From Mycobacterium marseillense (GTDB lineage: Bacteria > Actinomycetota > Actinomycetes > Mycobacteriales > Mycobacteriaceae): DNA of 64,000 nucleotides. Positions 54,418-62,947 of the stretch are shown piece after piece; position 1 is the first letter of the stretch; the number at the start of each line of letters is the position of its first letter. The stretch spans positions 62,001 through 126,000 of the forward strand of contig NZ_AP022584.1 in assembly GCF_010731675.1 (NCBI RefSeq), read 5' to 3'. The position numbers and the translations under genes were made by a program. The notes beneath the pieces are model-generated. The model was not told the DNA's origin. It saw only the letters and a program-made list of their open reading frames with translations, and did not search any database.

Positions 54418-55193
54418 CCGTATTCGCGCTGCTGCACGGCGGGCTGCTTTACGGCTCCTGCTGGGATGCGGTGCGTAGAGAGTTGCGGCGGCGAGACCAC
54501 CGCGCGATCGCACCAGATCTCCCCGTCGACGACGACTCGGCAGGAGCGCTGAAGTGGGCACAAGTGGCGATCGATGCGATCGAGCGAGAAGTTGACGGCG
54601 CTCCCGAGGATGTTGTCGTTGTCGCACACTCGATCTCGGCACTGTGCGCACCCGTCGTCGCCACCTTGTACCCGGTGCGCCACATGGTGTTCGTCGGTGG
54701 GCTCCTGCCCGTCCCCGGCCAGTCGTTCATCGACCACCTTGGCGCCAACCCCGACGCGATCACATTTCCCGAGCCGCAAGAGCATGGTAAAGGCCCGTTC
54801 GGCCTTACCTGGGAGTCGGTGCGCGAAGGCTTCTACCATGACTGCCCGGAAGCGTTGGCACGTCGAGCATTCGAGGAACTGAGGTACCAATCATTCACCG
54901 TCTTCACCGAGCGGTGTCCGATCAGCCGCTGGCCCGATACGCCGTCGACTTACGTGCTCATGCGGGACGACCGCGCGGTGGGGGAGTCGTGGGCCCGGCG
55001 CAATGCGGTCGCCAGGATCGGGGCACAGGTCGTCGAATTGGACGGCGGCCACTCGCCCTTCTTTGCCCGCCCTGGCGAGGTGAGTGCGGTGCTCCTGGGT
55101 TTAGGGGATCGCAGAGGCGCTGCACGCCATACCGTTGACGCTGATGACCGCGAAGATGCCCAATGGTCAGGCTGTCAAGGCAATCCAGACTGA
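54414..55193 (+). CDS. Alpha/beta hydrolase-fold protein with altered nucleophile elbow
   Basis: The 259-residue protein starts at GTG 54414 overlapping the upstream stop. The fold is clear from FALLHGGLLYGSCWDAVRRELRRRDHRAIAPDLPVDD and the catalytic His in ELDGGHSPFFARPGEV. The nucleophile motif, usually GxSxG, reads AHSIS, with neither flanking glycine, and the acid residue region is MRDDRAV. The Ser is kept, so activity is possible but the oxyanion geometry may differ. The 25-residue tail after LGLGDRR is low in hydrophobics. Likely substrates are esters or enol lactones. Confidence 0.8.
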   Translation: MTVFALLHGGLLYGSCWDAVRRELRRRDHRAIAPDLPVDDDSAGALKWAQVAIDAIEREVDGAPEDVVVVAHSISALCAPVVATLYPVRHMVFVGGLLPVPGQSFIDHLGANPDAITFPEPQEHGKGPFGLTWESVREGFYHDCPEALARRAFEELRYQSFTVFTERCPISRWPDTPSTYVLMRDDRAVGESWARRNAVARIGAQVVELDGGHSPFFARPGEVSAVLLGLGDRRGAARHTVDADDREDAQWSGCQGNPD

Positions 55194-55218
55194 CGGCGAA
55201 GCTTGCCGACTCAGCCCC

Positions 55219-56829
55219 CTAAGGCCGTGTCAGCATCTCGCTGAGCTGCTGGGCCAGTTCCGACTTCTTGAGCTTTCCCGTCGCGGTGAACGGCAGGTCC
55301 TGCTTTGCGGTGACCCAGACGAATTTCGGTACCTTGTACGCCGATAGCCTCGCACGCAACTGCGCGCGCAAGGACTCGCCGTCGAGCACCGATTCGCCGC
55401 GCGGCACCACCGCCGCGGCGACCACCGTTCCGCCATCGGTCTCGGCGCCGACCACGTACGCCTCGAGCACGCCGTCGCAATCGGTCAGCGCCGATTCCAC
55501 TTCGCTGGGTGTGACGTTGGTGCCGCCGCCCGTCTTGATCAGCTCGCCTAACCGCCCCGTGAATTTGATCCAACCGTCGTCGTACCCGATGCCGCAGTCG
55601 CCCGTGCGGTAGTAGCCGTCCGCGGTGAACACCTCCTCACGCTCACGCTTGTGCAGGCGTTGCATCAACGAGTATCCGCGAACCCAGATTTCGCCTGGCG
55701 TGCCCACGGGCACCGGCTGGCCTGTACCGGGGTCGACCAGCAGATGGTGCAGCCCTTCGATTGGCAGACCGCCGGTTTCGGACCGATCGGGCGGCTGCGG
55801 CAGATACGGGTCGACCCCGATGTGATTGCCACACAGTTCCGTCATCCCCAGGCCACTCGAGCCCTTGGGCTGACGCTGGGGCGGCACCATCGCGGGCATG
55901 CTGGTGCGTTGCACAGAGCTCAGGTCGCGTACGGGAAACTCGGGATGCTCGGCCAGCGTCTTGCCCTGCTGCGGCCAGCCCAGCGTGATCGTCGCGCGGT
56001 GGCGCTCTATCAATTCCAGCGCTTCTGCTGCGTCGAACGCGGGTTGGGTGACTAGTGTCGCGCCGTGGTGGATCACCGCGAGTAGCCCTGTGATCAGTCC
56101 TCCCACCCAGAAGAAGGGCATGGCTGTGAACATCACGTCATCGTGGGTGACGCCGTACATGAACGTGAGATTGTAGGTGTGCCGCACGAGTGTGCCCTGG
56201 CTGTGCACGGGCCCCTTTGGGTCGCCGGTACTGCCCGAGGTGTAAATGATGGTCACGTCATCGGCTGGTGTCACACACAATTCCACGTCGACCAGGAAGT
56301 CGGCGTCGTCGGCCGACATCTCGCGATCACCGTCGATCGCGGTCATCCACGGCTGATCGGATGCTCCCCACACCGCAATGGTCCGCAGGAACGGTGCTTT
56401 TCGTACCGCGATATGGCCGGGCTCGCGCTGATCGGCCAGCCCTGGCAGCGCTTCCTGCAGTCGGTCCACAAAGTCGTGGTTGCGAAACTGCGACGATGCG
56501 AAGATCGCGCGCAGATCCGCATGGCGTGCGGTCCAGGCGAGTTCGGACGCCTTGTAGAACGTATTGAGCGGCACCGCGACTGCGCCGATGCGTGTGGCGG
56601 CAAACCAGGCTAACGCCCAGTCGATGCTATTCGGTATCAAGATTCCGACGTGGTCCCCCTTGCCTATCCCCTCGGACAACAGGGCGACCGCCAGCGCAGC
56701 TGAACGGCGGTCAAGGTCGCGATAGGTCAATTCCTGCCCACCCACGATGAGGAACGGCTTGTCCCCGAAGCGTGCCGCGCAGGACCTCACCAGAGCAGGA
56801 ATCGTGGGCACGATGTTCGGGAAGGGCAT
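55219..56829 (-). CDS. Acyl-CoA synthetase (FadD-like, ANL superfamily)
   Basis: The 536-residue adenylate-forming ligase activates a carboxylic acid to its CoA thioester. It starts MPFPNIVPTIPALVR at ATG 56829; the frame is open upstream but the operator lies just there. Motifs are TIIYTSGSTGDPKGPVHSQG (P-loop), GMTELCG, GYYRTGDCG...GWIKFTGRLGELIKTGGGTNVTPSEVESAL and the catalytic Lys in FTATGKLKKSEL. The substrate binding region is not informative. It is divergent from the SnoaL-like gene across GAGAAC-N4-GTTCTC, and likely supplies the first CoA ester of the pathway. Confidence 0.92.
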   Translation of the reverse strand: MPFPNIVPTIPALVRSCAARFGDKPFLIVGGQELTYRDLDRRSAALAVALLSEGIGKGDHVGILIPNSIDWALAWFAATRIGAVAVPLNTFYKASELAWTARHADLRAIFASSQFRNHDFVDRLQEALPGLADQREPGHIAVRKAPFLRTIAVWGASDQPWMTAIDGDREMSADDADFLVDVELCVTPADDVTIIYTSGSTGDPKGPVHSQGTLVRHTYNLTFMYGVTHDDVMFTAMPFFWVGGLITGLLAVIHHGATLVTQPAFDAAEALELIERHRATITLGWPQQGKTLAEHPEFPVRDLSSVQRTSMPAMVPPQRQPKGSSGLGMTELCGNHIGVDPYLPQPPDRSETGGLPIEGLHHLLVDPGTGQPVPVGTPGEIWVRGYSLMQRLHKREREEVFTADGYYRTGDCGIGYDDGWIKFTGRLGELIKTGGGTNVTPSEVESALTDCDGVLEAYVVGAETDGGTVVAAAVVPRGESVLDGESLRAQLRARLSAYKVPKFVWVTAKQDLPFTATGKLKKSELAQQLSEMLTRP

Positions 56830-56859
56830 GACCGCAGGATAGTAGGATTTACGCGAAAC

Positions 56860-56875
56860 GAGAACATAGGTTCTC
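56860..56875. promoter_or_regulatory. Operator GAGAAC-ATAG-GTTCTC
   Basis: This perfect inverted repeat with 4-nt spacer lies between the divergent fadD-like and SnoaL-like genes, just upstream of the -10 box at 56890. It has the same design as the operator at 51921-51936. Confidence 0.7.
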
Positions 56876-56889
56876 ATTTGGCTTCCGCT

Positions 56890-56895
56890 TACAAT
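56890..56895 (+). promoter_or_regulatory. -10 box of leaderless promoter
   Basis: TACAAT, exactly 6 nt before ATG 56902. The operator at 56860-56875 covers the expected -35 area, so binding should block polymerase. Confidence 0.65.
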
Positions 56896-56901
56896 TCGGC
56901 C

Positions 56902-57471
56902 ATGGCTACCGAATCGGAGCGTTGGGCCGGCCTCGATCGATTGGACCGGCTGGAATCGAGCGTCGCGATCAGTCAGTTGCCCAGCCGGTACGCCATGGCC
57001 CTCGACGCGCGCGATCTCGGCGAGCTGGTGGCGCTGTTCGTCGACGATGTCGATGCGGGCGCCGAGGGTCGCGGCAGGGATGCCTTGAGGCGCTGGTATG
57101 ACCGGGTGCTGCGGCGTTTTTACCGCAGCATTCACTTGATCTGCGGCCATCAATTCGATTTCGTCGACGCTGACCACGCCATCGGCTCTGTGTATTGCCG
57201 CGCCGAACACGAGGACGGCGACGGGTGGTTCGTGATCACGATGCTCTATGACGACGTGTACGAGCGTCGCGACGGCCAGTGGTATTTCGTCAAGCGTCGG
57301 GAGCATCCTTGGTACTCAGTCGATGTGACCGAGCGTCCCGGTCCGGAGTTCATGCGCTGGCCGGCAGACATCACGTTGCGCGCGGCCATGCCCCATCGCA
57401 TGCCGACCTGGCGGTCCTTCTGGGCCGACGGAGACGCTGCGCTTCCCGGGCATCTGTCAGCGCGCCCATAG
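56902..57471 (+). CDS. SnoaL-like/NTF2-fold protein
   Basis: The 189-residue protein starts MATESERWAGLDRLDRLESSVAISQLPSRYAMALDARDLGELVALF, the common N-terminus of SnoaL_4-type proteins, and continues with RSIHLICGHQFDFVDADHAIGSVYCRAEHEDGDGWFVITMLYDDVYERRDGQWYFVKRREHPWYSVD. Family members include cyclases, dehydratases and ketosteroid-isomerase-like enzymes. His and Asp residues (H88-type and ALDARD) could be catalytic but cannot be assigned. ATG 56902 is fixed by the leaderless -10. It is followed after 132 nt by the CoA-transferase. Confidence 0.8.
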   Translation: MATESERWAGLDRLDRLESSVAISQLPSRYAMALDARDLGELVALFVDDVDAGAEGRGRDALRRWYDRVLRRFYRSIHLICGHQFDFVDADHAIGSVYCRAEHEDGDGWFVITMLYDDVYERRDGQWYFVKRREHPWYSVDVTERPGPEFMRWPADITLRAAMPHRMPTWRSFWADGDAALPGHLSARP

Positions 57472-57603
57472 CATCCGACCGGGTTGCGCGCACGTCGGCG
57501 CGGTTTACAAAACCCGCCGAAACTGACATTCTCGTTTGATGTAAGCAGGCGTTTCCGCCGTTGCTAACCTGTTAGTGCGCTCGCACCCATACCACTGCGA
57601 TCA

Positions 57604-58836
57604 ATGGAGGCCACCATTTCCGTCGACAAAGTGCTCAATGGTGTTCGCGTGCTGGAGGTCGCCGCATGGACCTTCGTCCCCTCGGCCGGCGCCGTGCTGG
57701 CGGAGTGGGGCGCCGAGGTGATCAAAGTCGAGCCGCGCGAGGGCGGTGACCCGCAGCGTGGCCTCGTCACGATGGGCATCGTGGACGAGGGCGGTGGCAC
57801 GGTCAACTACATGATTGAGATCCCGAATCGGGGGAAGAAATCGATTGGCGTCGATCTGAGCACTCCCGTCGGGCAGGATGTCATCCGTAAGCTCGCGGCC
57901 ACATGCGACGTATTCCTCACCAGTTATCTGCCGAGCCGCCGCAAGAAGATGGGCATCGACGTCGATGACATCAGAGCCGCGAATCCCGGCATCGTGTATG
58001 TGCGCGGGTCGGGCCACGGCCCGAAGGGCCCCGATTCGGACAAACCGGGCTATGACGGCGTCTCTTATTGGGCTCGCGGCGGCATCGCCACCATGCTCAC
58101 CGAAGGCGCAGACGAGTTGGTGCGGTCGCGTCCGGCGTTCGGAGATCTGCTCGGAGGCATGGCAATTGCGGGCGGGATCGCGGCCGCGCTGTACAAGAAG
58201 GCGACCACCGGCCACGGGTCGGTTGTCGATGTCTCCTTGCTCGGGCTCGCGGCGTGGAACCTCAGTCCGGATGTCGCAGTGAGCCAGATCCACGGGGGTA
58301 GCTCGATCCCGAACTACAGCCACGCCGACGCGCCCAATCCATTGGTGGGGACCTACCGCACCAAGGACGACCGCTCCATCCAACTGATGATGCTGCAACT
58401 CGACAAGTTCTACGCGGAAGCGATGCGCGCCATCGGCCTCCCGGAATTGATCGATGACGAGCGATTCGCCGATCCGGCATCGCGATTCGACAATCGGACG
58501 GAACTCATCGCACTCATGGACGAGGTGTTCGCACGACGCACACTCGCCGAATGGCGCGAACAGTTGTCCGGAATATCCGGCGCATGGGGCGTGGTGCAGA
58601 CACCGGAAGAGCTCTGCCATGACCCGGCGGTGACCGCCAACGGCTATGTCGCGAACACCACAACGATGAACGGTTCGCCGTACTCGCTGCCCACCAACCC
58701 CGTCCAGTTCGACGAACGGCCCGTCGTCCCGCCGGGCGCACCCGAACACGGCCAGCACACCGAAGAAGTACTGATGGAAGCAGGATTGGACTGGGACACC
58801 ATCGCGAGTTACAAGGAAACCGGAGCGATCCTATGA
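57604..58836 (+). CDS. Class III (CaiB/BaiF) CoA-transferase
   Basis: The 410-residue enzyme moves CoA between carboxylates. Seen are VLNGVRVLEVAAWTFVPSAGAVLAEWGAEVIKVEP, NRGKKSIGVDL, GIVYVRGSGHGPKGPDSDKPGYDGVSYWARGG with the catalytic Asp in PGYDGVSY, and GDLLGGMAIAGGIAAALYKKATTGHGSVVDVSLLG. ATG 57604 overlaps a GGAGG, so the true start may be slightly different. It is coupled to the P450 by a 4-nt overlap (ATGA). With FadD it could distribute CoA among pathway acids. Confidence 0.9.
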   Translation: MEATISVDKVLNGVRVLEVAAWTFVPSAGAVLAEWGAEVIKVEPREGGDPQRGLVTMGIVDEGGGTVNYMIEIPNRGKKSIGVDLSTPVGQDVIRKLAATCDVFLTSYLPSRRKKMGIDVDDIRAANPGIVYVRGSGHGPKGPDSDKPGYDGVSYWARGGIATMLTEGADELVRSRPAFGDLLGGMAIAGGIAAALYKKATTGHGSVVDVSLLGLAAWNLSPDVAVSQIHGGSSIPNYSHADAPNPLVGTYRTKDDRSIQLMMLQLDKFYAEAMRAIGLPELIDDERFADPASRFDNRTELIALMDEVFARRTLAEWREQLSGISGAWGVVQTPEELCHDPAVTANGYVANTTTMNGSPYSLPTNPVQFDERPVVPPGAPEHGQHTEEVLMEAGLDWDTIASYKETGAIL

Positions 58837-60065
58837 GCGCAACGCAGTCACAGATTGCGTCGGATAACCCTGTCGACTTTGACCCGTTTTCGGACGACTT
58901 CTTCAACGGGGCGTTCGACACCTACCGGCGCCTGCGCGACTCGGCCCCCGTCTATTACAACGCAAAGTGGGACTTTTGGGCCCTGACCCGCTATGACGAC
59001 GTCGCGCCCGCCACCAAGGATCACAAAACCTTCTCGTCTGCTAAGGGCGCCACCCTCGACATGGTCAAGGCGCACGACGACGCGCTGCCGGTCCCCAAAG
59101 TGATCATCTCGATGGACCCCCCCGAACACCAGAAGATGCGCAGGCTGGTAAGCAACGTCTTCACCCCGCGCGCCATCGCCGCGCTGGAAGACATGGTGCG
59201 CGAGAAGGTTTACGAGCGCATCGATGCGCTCGACCCAACGTCCTTCGACGTGGTGGCCGACTTCTCGGCCTTGTTTCCGAACGAGGTCATCACCACCATG
59301 TTGGGAGTGCCGAAGCAGGACCGCGACCAGATTCGGCTCTGGCTCGATCTGCTGCTCGAACGTCGACCGGGCGAGATCGCCACCACCGCCGAGGGTTACG
59401 AAGCCTCGACGAAGACTGGCATCTACTACTACAACCTGGTGCAGAAGCGTCGGGCCGAACCCCGCGACGACATGATCAGCCGTCTCATCGAGACCGAGAT
59501 CGAGCGAGACGGACAGGTTGAGAAGCTCACCGACGTGGATATCACCGGGTTCGCAACGATGCTCGGGGGAGCGGGCGCGGAGACCGTCACCAAGCTCGTC
59601 GGCAATGCCATGGTCGCCTTCGCCGACTTTCCCGACCAGTGGCAGAAGTTGCAGGAGGACCGCGCCAAGATCCCTGCGGCAATCGAAGAGTTGTTGCGTT
59701 ACGAGGCGCCGTCGCAGTACCAAGTCCGTACGGCCACTCAGGACGTGATGTTGCACGGCAAGGTAATTCCCGAAGGAAGCTCCGTCTTGCTGGTCACGGG
59801 ATCGGCGACGCGCGATGAGCGAATGTTCCCCGAACCCGACCGGCTGGACATCGACAGGGAGCGCAAGATGGGCTTCAATCTCGCGTTCGGGTACGGCGTG
59901 CACAGCTGCTTGGGGGCGGCGCTCGCGAGGATGGAGAGCCGCATCGCGCTGGAGGCGCTGCTCGATCTCCTCCCCGAGTACGAAGTCGATCGCAGCGGGT
60001 TGCGGCGGGTGGCGATGTCCAACGTGTGTGGGTGGTCGAATGTGCCGGTGCGCAAAACGGACTGA
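58833..60065 (+). CDS. Cytochrome P450 (second)
   Basis: The 410-residue soluble P450 has FATMLGGAGAETVTKLVGNAMVAF as I-helix, EELLRYEAPSQYQVRTA as K-helix ExxR region, and FGYGVHSCLGAALARME as the heme loop (Cys near 355). N-terminal DFDPFSDDFFNGAFDTYRRLRDSAPVYYNAKWDFWALTRYDDV resembles CYP steroid/terpene hydroxylases of actinobacteria. Electron partners are not adjacent. The overlap with the CoA-transferase gene suggests the two steps are linked, as in side-chain oxidation before or after CoA transfer. Confidence 0.93.
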   Translation: MSATQSQIASDNPVDFDPFSDDFFNGAFDTYRRLRDSAPVYYNAKWDFWALTRYDDVAPATKDHKTFSSAKGATLDMVKAHDDALPVPKVIISMDPPEHQKMRRLVSNVFTPRAIAALEDMVREKVYERIDALDPTSFDVVADFSALFPNEVITTMLGVPKQDRDQIRLWLDLLLERRPGEIATTAEGYEASTKTGIYYYNLVQKRRAEPRDDMISRLIETEIERDGQVEKLTDVDITGFATMLGGAGAETVTKLVGNAMVAFADFPDQWQKLQEDRAKIPAAIEELLRYEAPSQYQVRTATQDVMLHGKVIPEGSSVLLVTGSATRDERMFPEPDRLDIDRERKMGFNLAFGYGVHSCLGAALARMESRIALEALLDLLPEYEVDRSGLRRVAMSNVCGWSNVPVRKTD

Positions 60066-60124
60066 GTTGTGTTCGGCGCTGATGAACAGCACACTGTGCG
60101 CAATCGTTCGAGAAAGTCGAGAGA

Positions 60125-60709
60125 ATGATGTCTGACCGAATGACTCGGCACCGCAGAATCGCCCACGCAAAATGGGAGACCTACGCGAAGGCACCGGAGA
60201 CCGGAAAGATCACCTACGGCGACGAGTGGATCTACGCACCGGACGCCGTGATGATGTGCCCCCTGTTCAACGACGGTGCCGAGCTGCCCATGGCCGACCT
60301 GGCGTCCGAGAAGGTGCTGGCGGCCATGCAGAAATTTGCGCCGGACGGCGACATGCTCACCTGCGAATTTCGCATGTGGTGGAAGCACATGCCCGACTTT
60401 CGGATCGTCACCCCGTTCGACTGTACGGCGGCGGACTGGGGTTTCGCAGTCCGCGACACCTATGCGGGAACGCTGGCTGACGGGACGGTGCTCAGACTCC
60501 ACGAATGGGATTACGTGTGGACCAACGAAGAAGGTCTTATAAGGCGATGGCACTGGTTCGTCGATTCACGGGAGTGGTTCCCGTTCCTCGACCTGATAGG
60601 CCTCGATCCCGACGGCCTGACGTACCAGGACTACACCGCCAACTTCCTGCGCGAAGGTAGCTCGCCGGCCGCTGACACTAAGTCGAGTCTCCTGCGGCGG
60701 CCAGGTTGA
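60125..60709 (+). CDS. SnoaL-like/NTF2-fold protein (second)
   Basis: The 194-residue protein (or 193 from the second ATG) contains KITYGDEWIYAPDAVMMCPLFNDGAELPMADLASEKVLAAM and CEFRMWWKHMPDFRIVTPFDCTAADWGFAVRDTYAGTLADGTVLRLHEWDYVWTNEEGLIRRWHWFVDSREWFPFLDLIGLDP, typical of SnoaL-like polyketide cyclase/isomerase folds. It follows the P450 by 59 nt. Its 3' end overlaps the convergent TetR gene's end by 32 nt (60678-60709), so the terminal residues are encoded antisense to the regulator. Confidence 0.78.
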   Translation: MMSDRMTRHRRIAHAKWETYAKAPETGKITYGDEWIYAPDAVMMCPLFNDGAELPMADLASEKVLAAMQKFAPDGDMLTCEFRMWWKHMPDFRIVTPFDCTAADWGFAVRDTYAGTLADGTVLRLHEWDYVWTNEEGLIRRWHWFVDSREWFPFLDLIGLDPDGLTYQDYTANFLREGSSPAADTKSSLLRRPG

Positions 60710-61316
60710 CCCGCATCGCGCCCCGGCGCCCGGCGTTCAGGAAACCGCGCACTACGTATGCCCGTACGAAGGCCGCGACCGCCGTGTCATCGCTCATGTC
60801 GAGGTAGGGCGAAGGAGTGGTGAACAGCGAGAACAGCATCCGCGCAAACCATTCCGTTGCCGACCGCACATCAAGGTCACTGCGGACCTCGCCCGTCAGT
60901 CGTGCGGCCGACACATACGGTGCGAGGAATTCGCTGCATTCCCGCAGCAGGGTCGACGCATTCTTGGTCAACATCAGGCTGACTTCGTCCTGGTCGAAAT
61001 ACGACTCCGGTTCCACCACCCGGCGGGCTTGAGTGACGAAAACGCCCGCCCGGACCAATTTTTCCTCCAGGGTGCTACCGCCGTGGCGGTCGATCGCCTT
61101 GGCCAGCCTGCGATAGAAGCCCTGAGACGCCGCCTCCGCGCAGGCCTCGACAATCGTCTCCTTGTCCCGGAAGTACTCGTAGAAGGTGCTTCTGGATACA
61201 TCTGCGACACGTGCGATGTCGACGATCGTCGTCTTCCGCAATCCGTGCGTCCGGAAGCAGGCGAACGCCGCCGAGATGAGCACCTCGCGTGTGTCGACGG
61301 CCGTCGCGTGCGTCAT
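60678..61316 (-). CDS. TetR-family regulator
   Basis: The 212-residue protein starts MTHATAVDTREVLISAAFACFRTHGLRKTTIVDIARVADVSRSTFYEYFRDKETIVEA, a clear TetR HTH within residues 15-60, followed by a helical ligand domain. It is the last gene of the minus-strand operon ACAD-MaoC-Ltp-TetR, 12 nt after the thiolase-like gene, so it probably senses a CoA ester or product of that operon. Its stop region overlaps the convergent SnoaL-like gene. Confidence 0.88.
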   Translation of the reverse strand: MTHATAVDTREVLISAAFACFRTHGLRKTTIVDIARVADVSRSTFYEYFRDKETIVEACAEAASQGFYRRLAKAIDRHGGSTLEEKLVRAGVFVTQARRVVEPESYFDQDEVSLMLTKNASTLLRECSEFLAPYVSAARLTGEVRSDLDVRSATEWFARMLFSLFTTPSPYLDMSDDTAVAAFVRAYVVRGFLNAGRRGAMRVNLAAAGDST

Positions 61317-61328
61317 CTGGAATCCCGC

Positions 61329-62498
61329 TCAGCGATCGGGTGCGAGGATCAGCCCGCTCGTCGGAACACCGGTACCCGACGTGACAAGCACGTGTTCGAC
61401 GTTGTCAACCTGATTATGGGACGTGCCCCGCACCTGGCGGACACCCTCGGTGATGCCGTTCATGCCGTGGATGTAGGCCTCACCGAGCAGTCCGCCATTG
61501 GTGTTGATCGGCATCCGGCCACCCAGCGACAATTCCTCGACCGAGACGAAGTCCTTGGCTTCCCCGCGTCCGCAGAATCCGAGCTCCTCGAGTTGGGTAA
61601 AGACGAAAGGCGTGAAATGGTCGTAGAGGAAGGCCGTCGAAATGTCTTGCGGTTTAAGGCCCGAATCCCGCCACAGCTTGTCGCCGACGACACCCATTTC
61701 GGGAAGGCCCGTGATCTCCTCGCGGTAGTAGCTGGTCATCACCTCGCCATCGTAGGCGGCGCCTTGCGCGGCGGCCGCAATGACGGCGGGCGGCTGGGCC
61801 AGGTCGCGCGCTCGCTCGACGCTGGTCACCACCATGGCGACGCCCCCGTCGCTTTCTTGACAGCAGTCGAGCAGTCTCAGCACGGGCTCGATGATCCACC
61901 GCGATTGTTGGTGCTGCTCAATGGTTATCGGCTTCTGGTAAAACCAGGCGTCGGGATTGTTCGCGGCATGCTTGCGGTCGATGACCGAGATCTTGCCGAA
62001 ATCGGCGTTGGTAACGCCGTAGGTGGTCATGTAGCGCTGGGCGTGCAAGGCGACCCAGGCGGCCGGTGTCATGAATCCAAACGGCGCATAGGGGGCCATC
62101 CATAGTGGCGTTACGCCCGCTTGACGGCCGGCGCCCCCAAAGCGGAATCCGGAACGTTCGTTGAACGCGCGGTAGCACACCACCGCCTCTGCCACGCCGG
62201 TCGCGACCGCCATGGCGGCCTGCATGACGGTTCCCGCGGCCGCGCCACCGCCGTGTGGGACCCTGGTGAAGAACGTCAAATCCCGGATGCCGGCATTGCG
62301 CGCGACCTCGATCTCCTCGTTGTCGTCGACGCTGAAGGTGACCATGCCGTCGATGTCGGCGGGACGAAGGCCGGCGTCGTCGATGGCGGCTTTGACTGCC
62401 TCGCAGGCCAGTTGCATTTCACTGCGGCCGGATTCTTTGGAGAACTCGGTTTGGCCGATCCCGGCGAGGGCGGCTTTGCCGCCGATACCGTTGTTCAT
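61329..62498 (-). CDS. Lipid-transfer/thiolase-like protein (Ltp)
   Basis: The 389-residue protein has a thiolase fold of the SCP-x/Ltp branch: KAALAGIGQTEFSKESGRSEMQLACEAVKAAIDDAGL, VPHGGGAAAGTVMQAAMAVATGVAEAVVCYRAFNERSG, FLYDHFTPFVFTQLEELGFCGRGEAKDFV, and PINTNGGLLGEAYIHGMNGITEGVRQVRGTSHNQVDNVEHVLVTSGTG. The closest characterised relatives are Ltp2-type retro-aldolases of sterol side-chain catabolism, which need a DUF35 partner; none is seen in the window. It overlaps the MaoC gene by 4 nt. Confidence 0.87.
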   Translation of the reverse strand: MNNGIGGKAALAGIGQTEFSKESGRSEMQLACEAVKAAIDDAGLRPADIDGMVTFSVDDNEEIEVARNAGIRDLTFFTRVPHGGGAAAGTVMQAAMAVATGVAEAVVCYRAFNERSGFRFGGAGRQAGVTPLWMAPYAPFGFMTPAAWVALHAQRYMTTYGVTNADFGKISVIDRKHAANNPDAWFYQKPITIEQHQQSRWIIEPVLRLLDCCQESDGGVAMVVTSVERARDLAQPPAVIAAAAQGAAYDGEVMTSYYREEITGLPEMGVVGDKLWRDSGLKPQDISTAFLYDHFTPFVFTQLEELGFCGRGEAKDFVSVEELSLGGRMPINTNGGLLGEAYIHGMNGITEGVRQVRGTSHNQVDNVEHVLVTSGTGVPTSGLILAPDR

Positions 62499-62947
62499 GC
62501 ATCCACGCCTTCGAGCAGGCTGAGTACCGCGGTCCCGGAGACGTGATCGCCAAGGCTGTTGGTGCCCTTGAAGGTGACCTCGATGAATCCTTCGCCGTCG
62601 GCCGACGATTTGTCCGTGACGGATCCCGTGAATCGCATCGGGTCGTTCGGGTATGCCGGCACACCGAGACGGATGGATAATTTCTTGATCATCGCCTCGG
62701 GGCCCGCCCAGTCATGCAGGAACTTCGCGCAAAGTCCGTTGGTCGTCAGGATATTCAAGAAAATGTCCTTCGATCCCTGGGAATTCGCGAAATCGCGATC
62801 ATGGTGTACGGGCATGTAGTCACGGGATGCGATGGCGCCGGCGACGATCAGTGTGGTGGTCACCGGAACGTCCATCGGCGTGACTTCGTCGCCCACCTTG
62901 ATGGAGTTCCACGCCAGCGTGGTGGTGCGGTCGACGGTGGAGGTCAT
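62495..62947 (-). CDS. MaoC-like hydratase (ChsH1-like)
   Basis: The 150-residue single hotdog domain starts MTSTVDRTTTLAWNSIKVGDEVTPMDVPVTTTLIVAGAIASRDYMPVHHDRDFANSQGSKDIFLNILTTNGL. ASRDYMPVHHDRDFA with GSKDIFLNIL is the signature shared with ChsH1 (Rv3541c), one subunit of the 3-oxo-chol-enoyl-CoA hydratase; ChsH1 needs a ChsH2 partner, not seen here. It is coupled on both sides by 4-nt overlaps (ATGA), giving the gene order ACAD-MaoC-Ltp of the cholesterol side-chain operon. Confidence 0.87.
   Translation of the reverse strand: MTSTVDRTTTLAWNSIKVGDEVTPMDVPVTTTLIVAGAIASRDYMPVHHDRDFANSQGSKDIFLNILTTNGLCAKFLHDWAGPEAMIKKLSIRLGVPAYPNDPMRFTGSVTDKSSADGEGFIEVTFKGTNSLGDHVSGTAVLSLLEGVDA

Noticed and set aside
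51921..56875. KstR cholesterol-repressor sites
   Set aside because: KstR sites have AAC-N2-GTT spacing; the repeats here have a 4-nt spacer, so KstR is unlikely.
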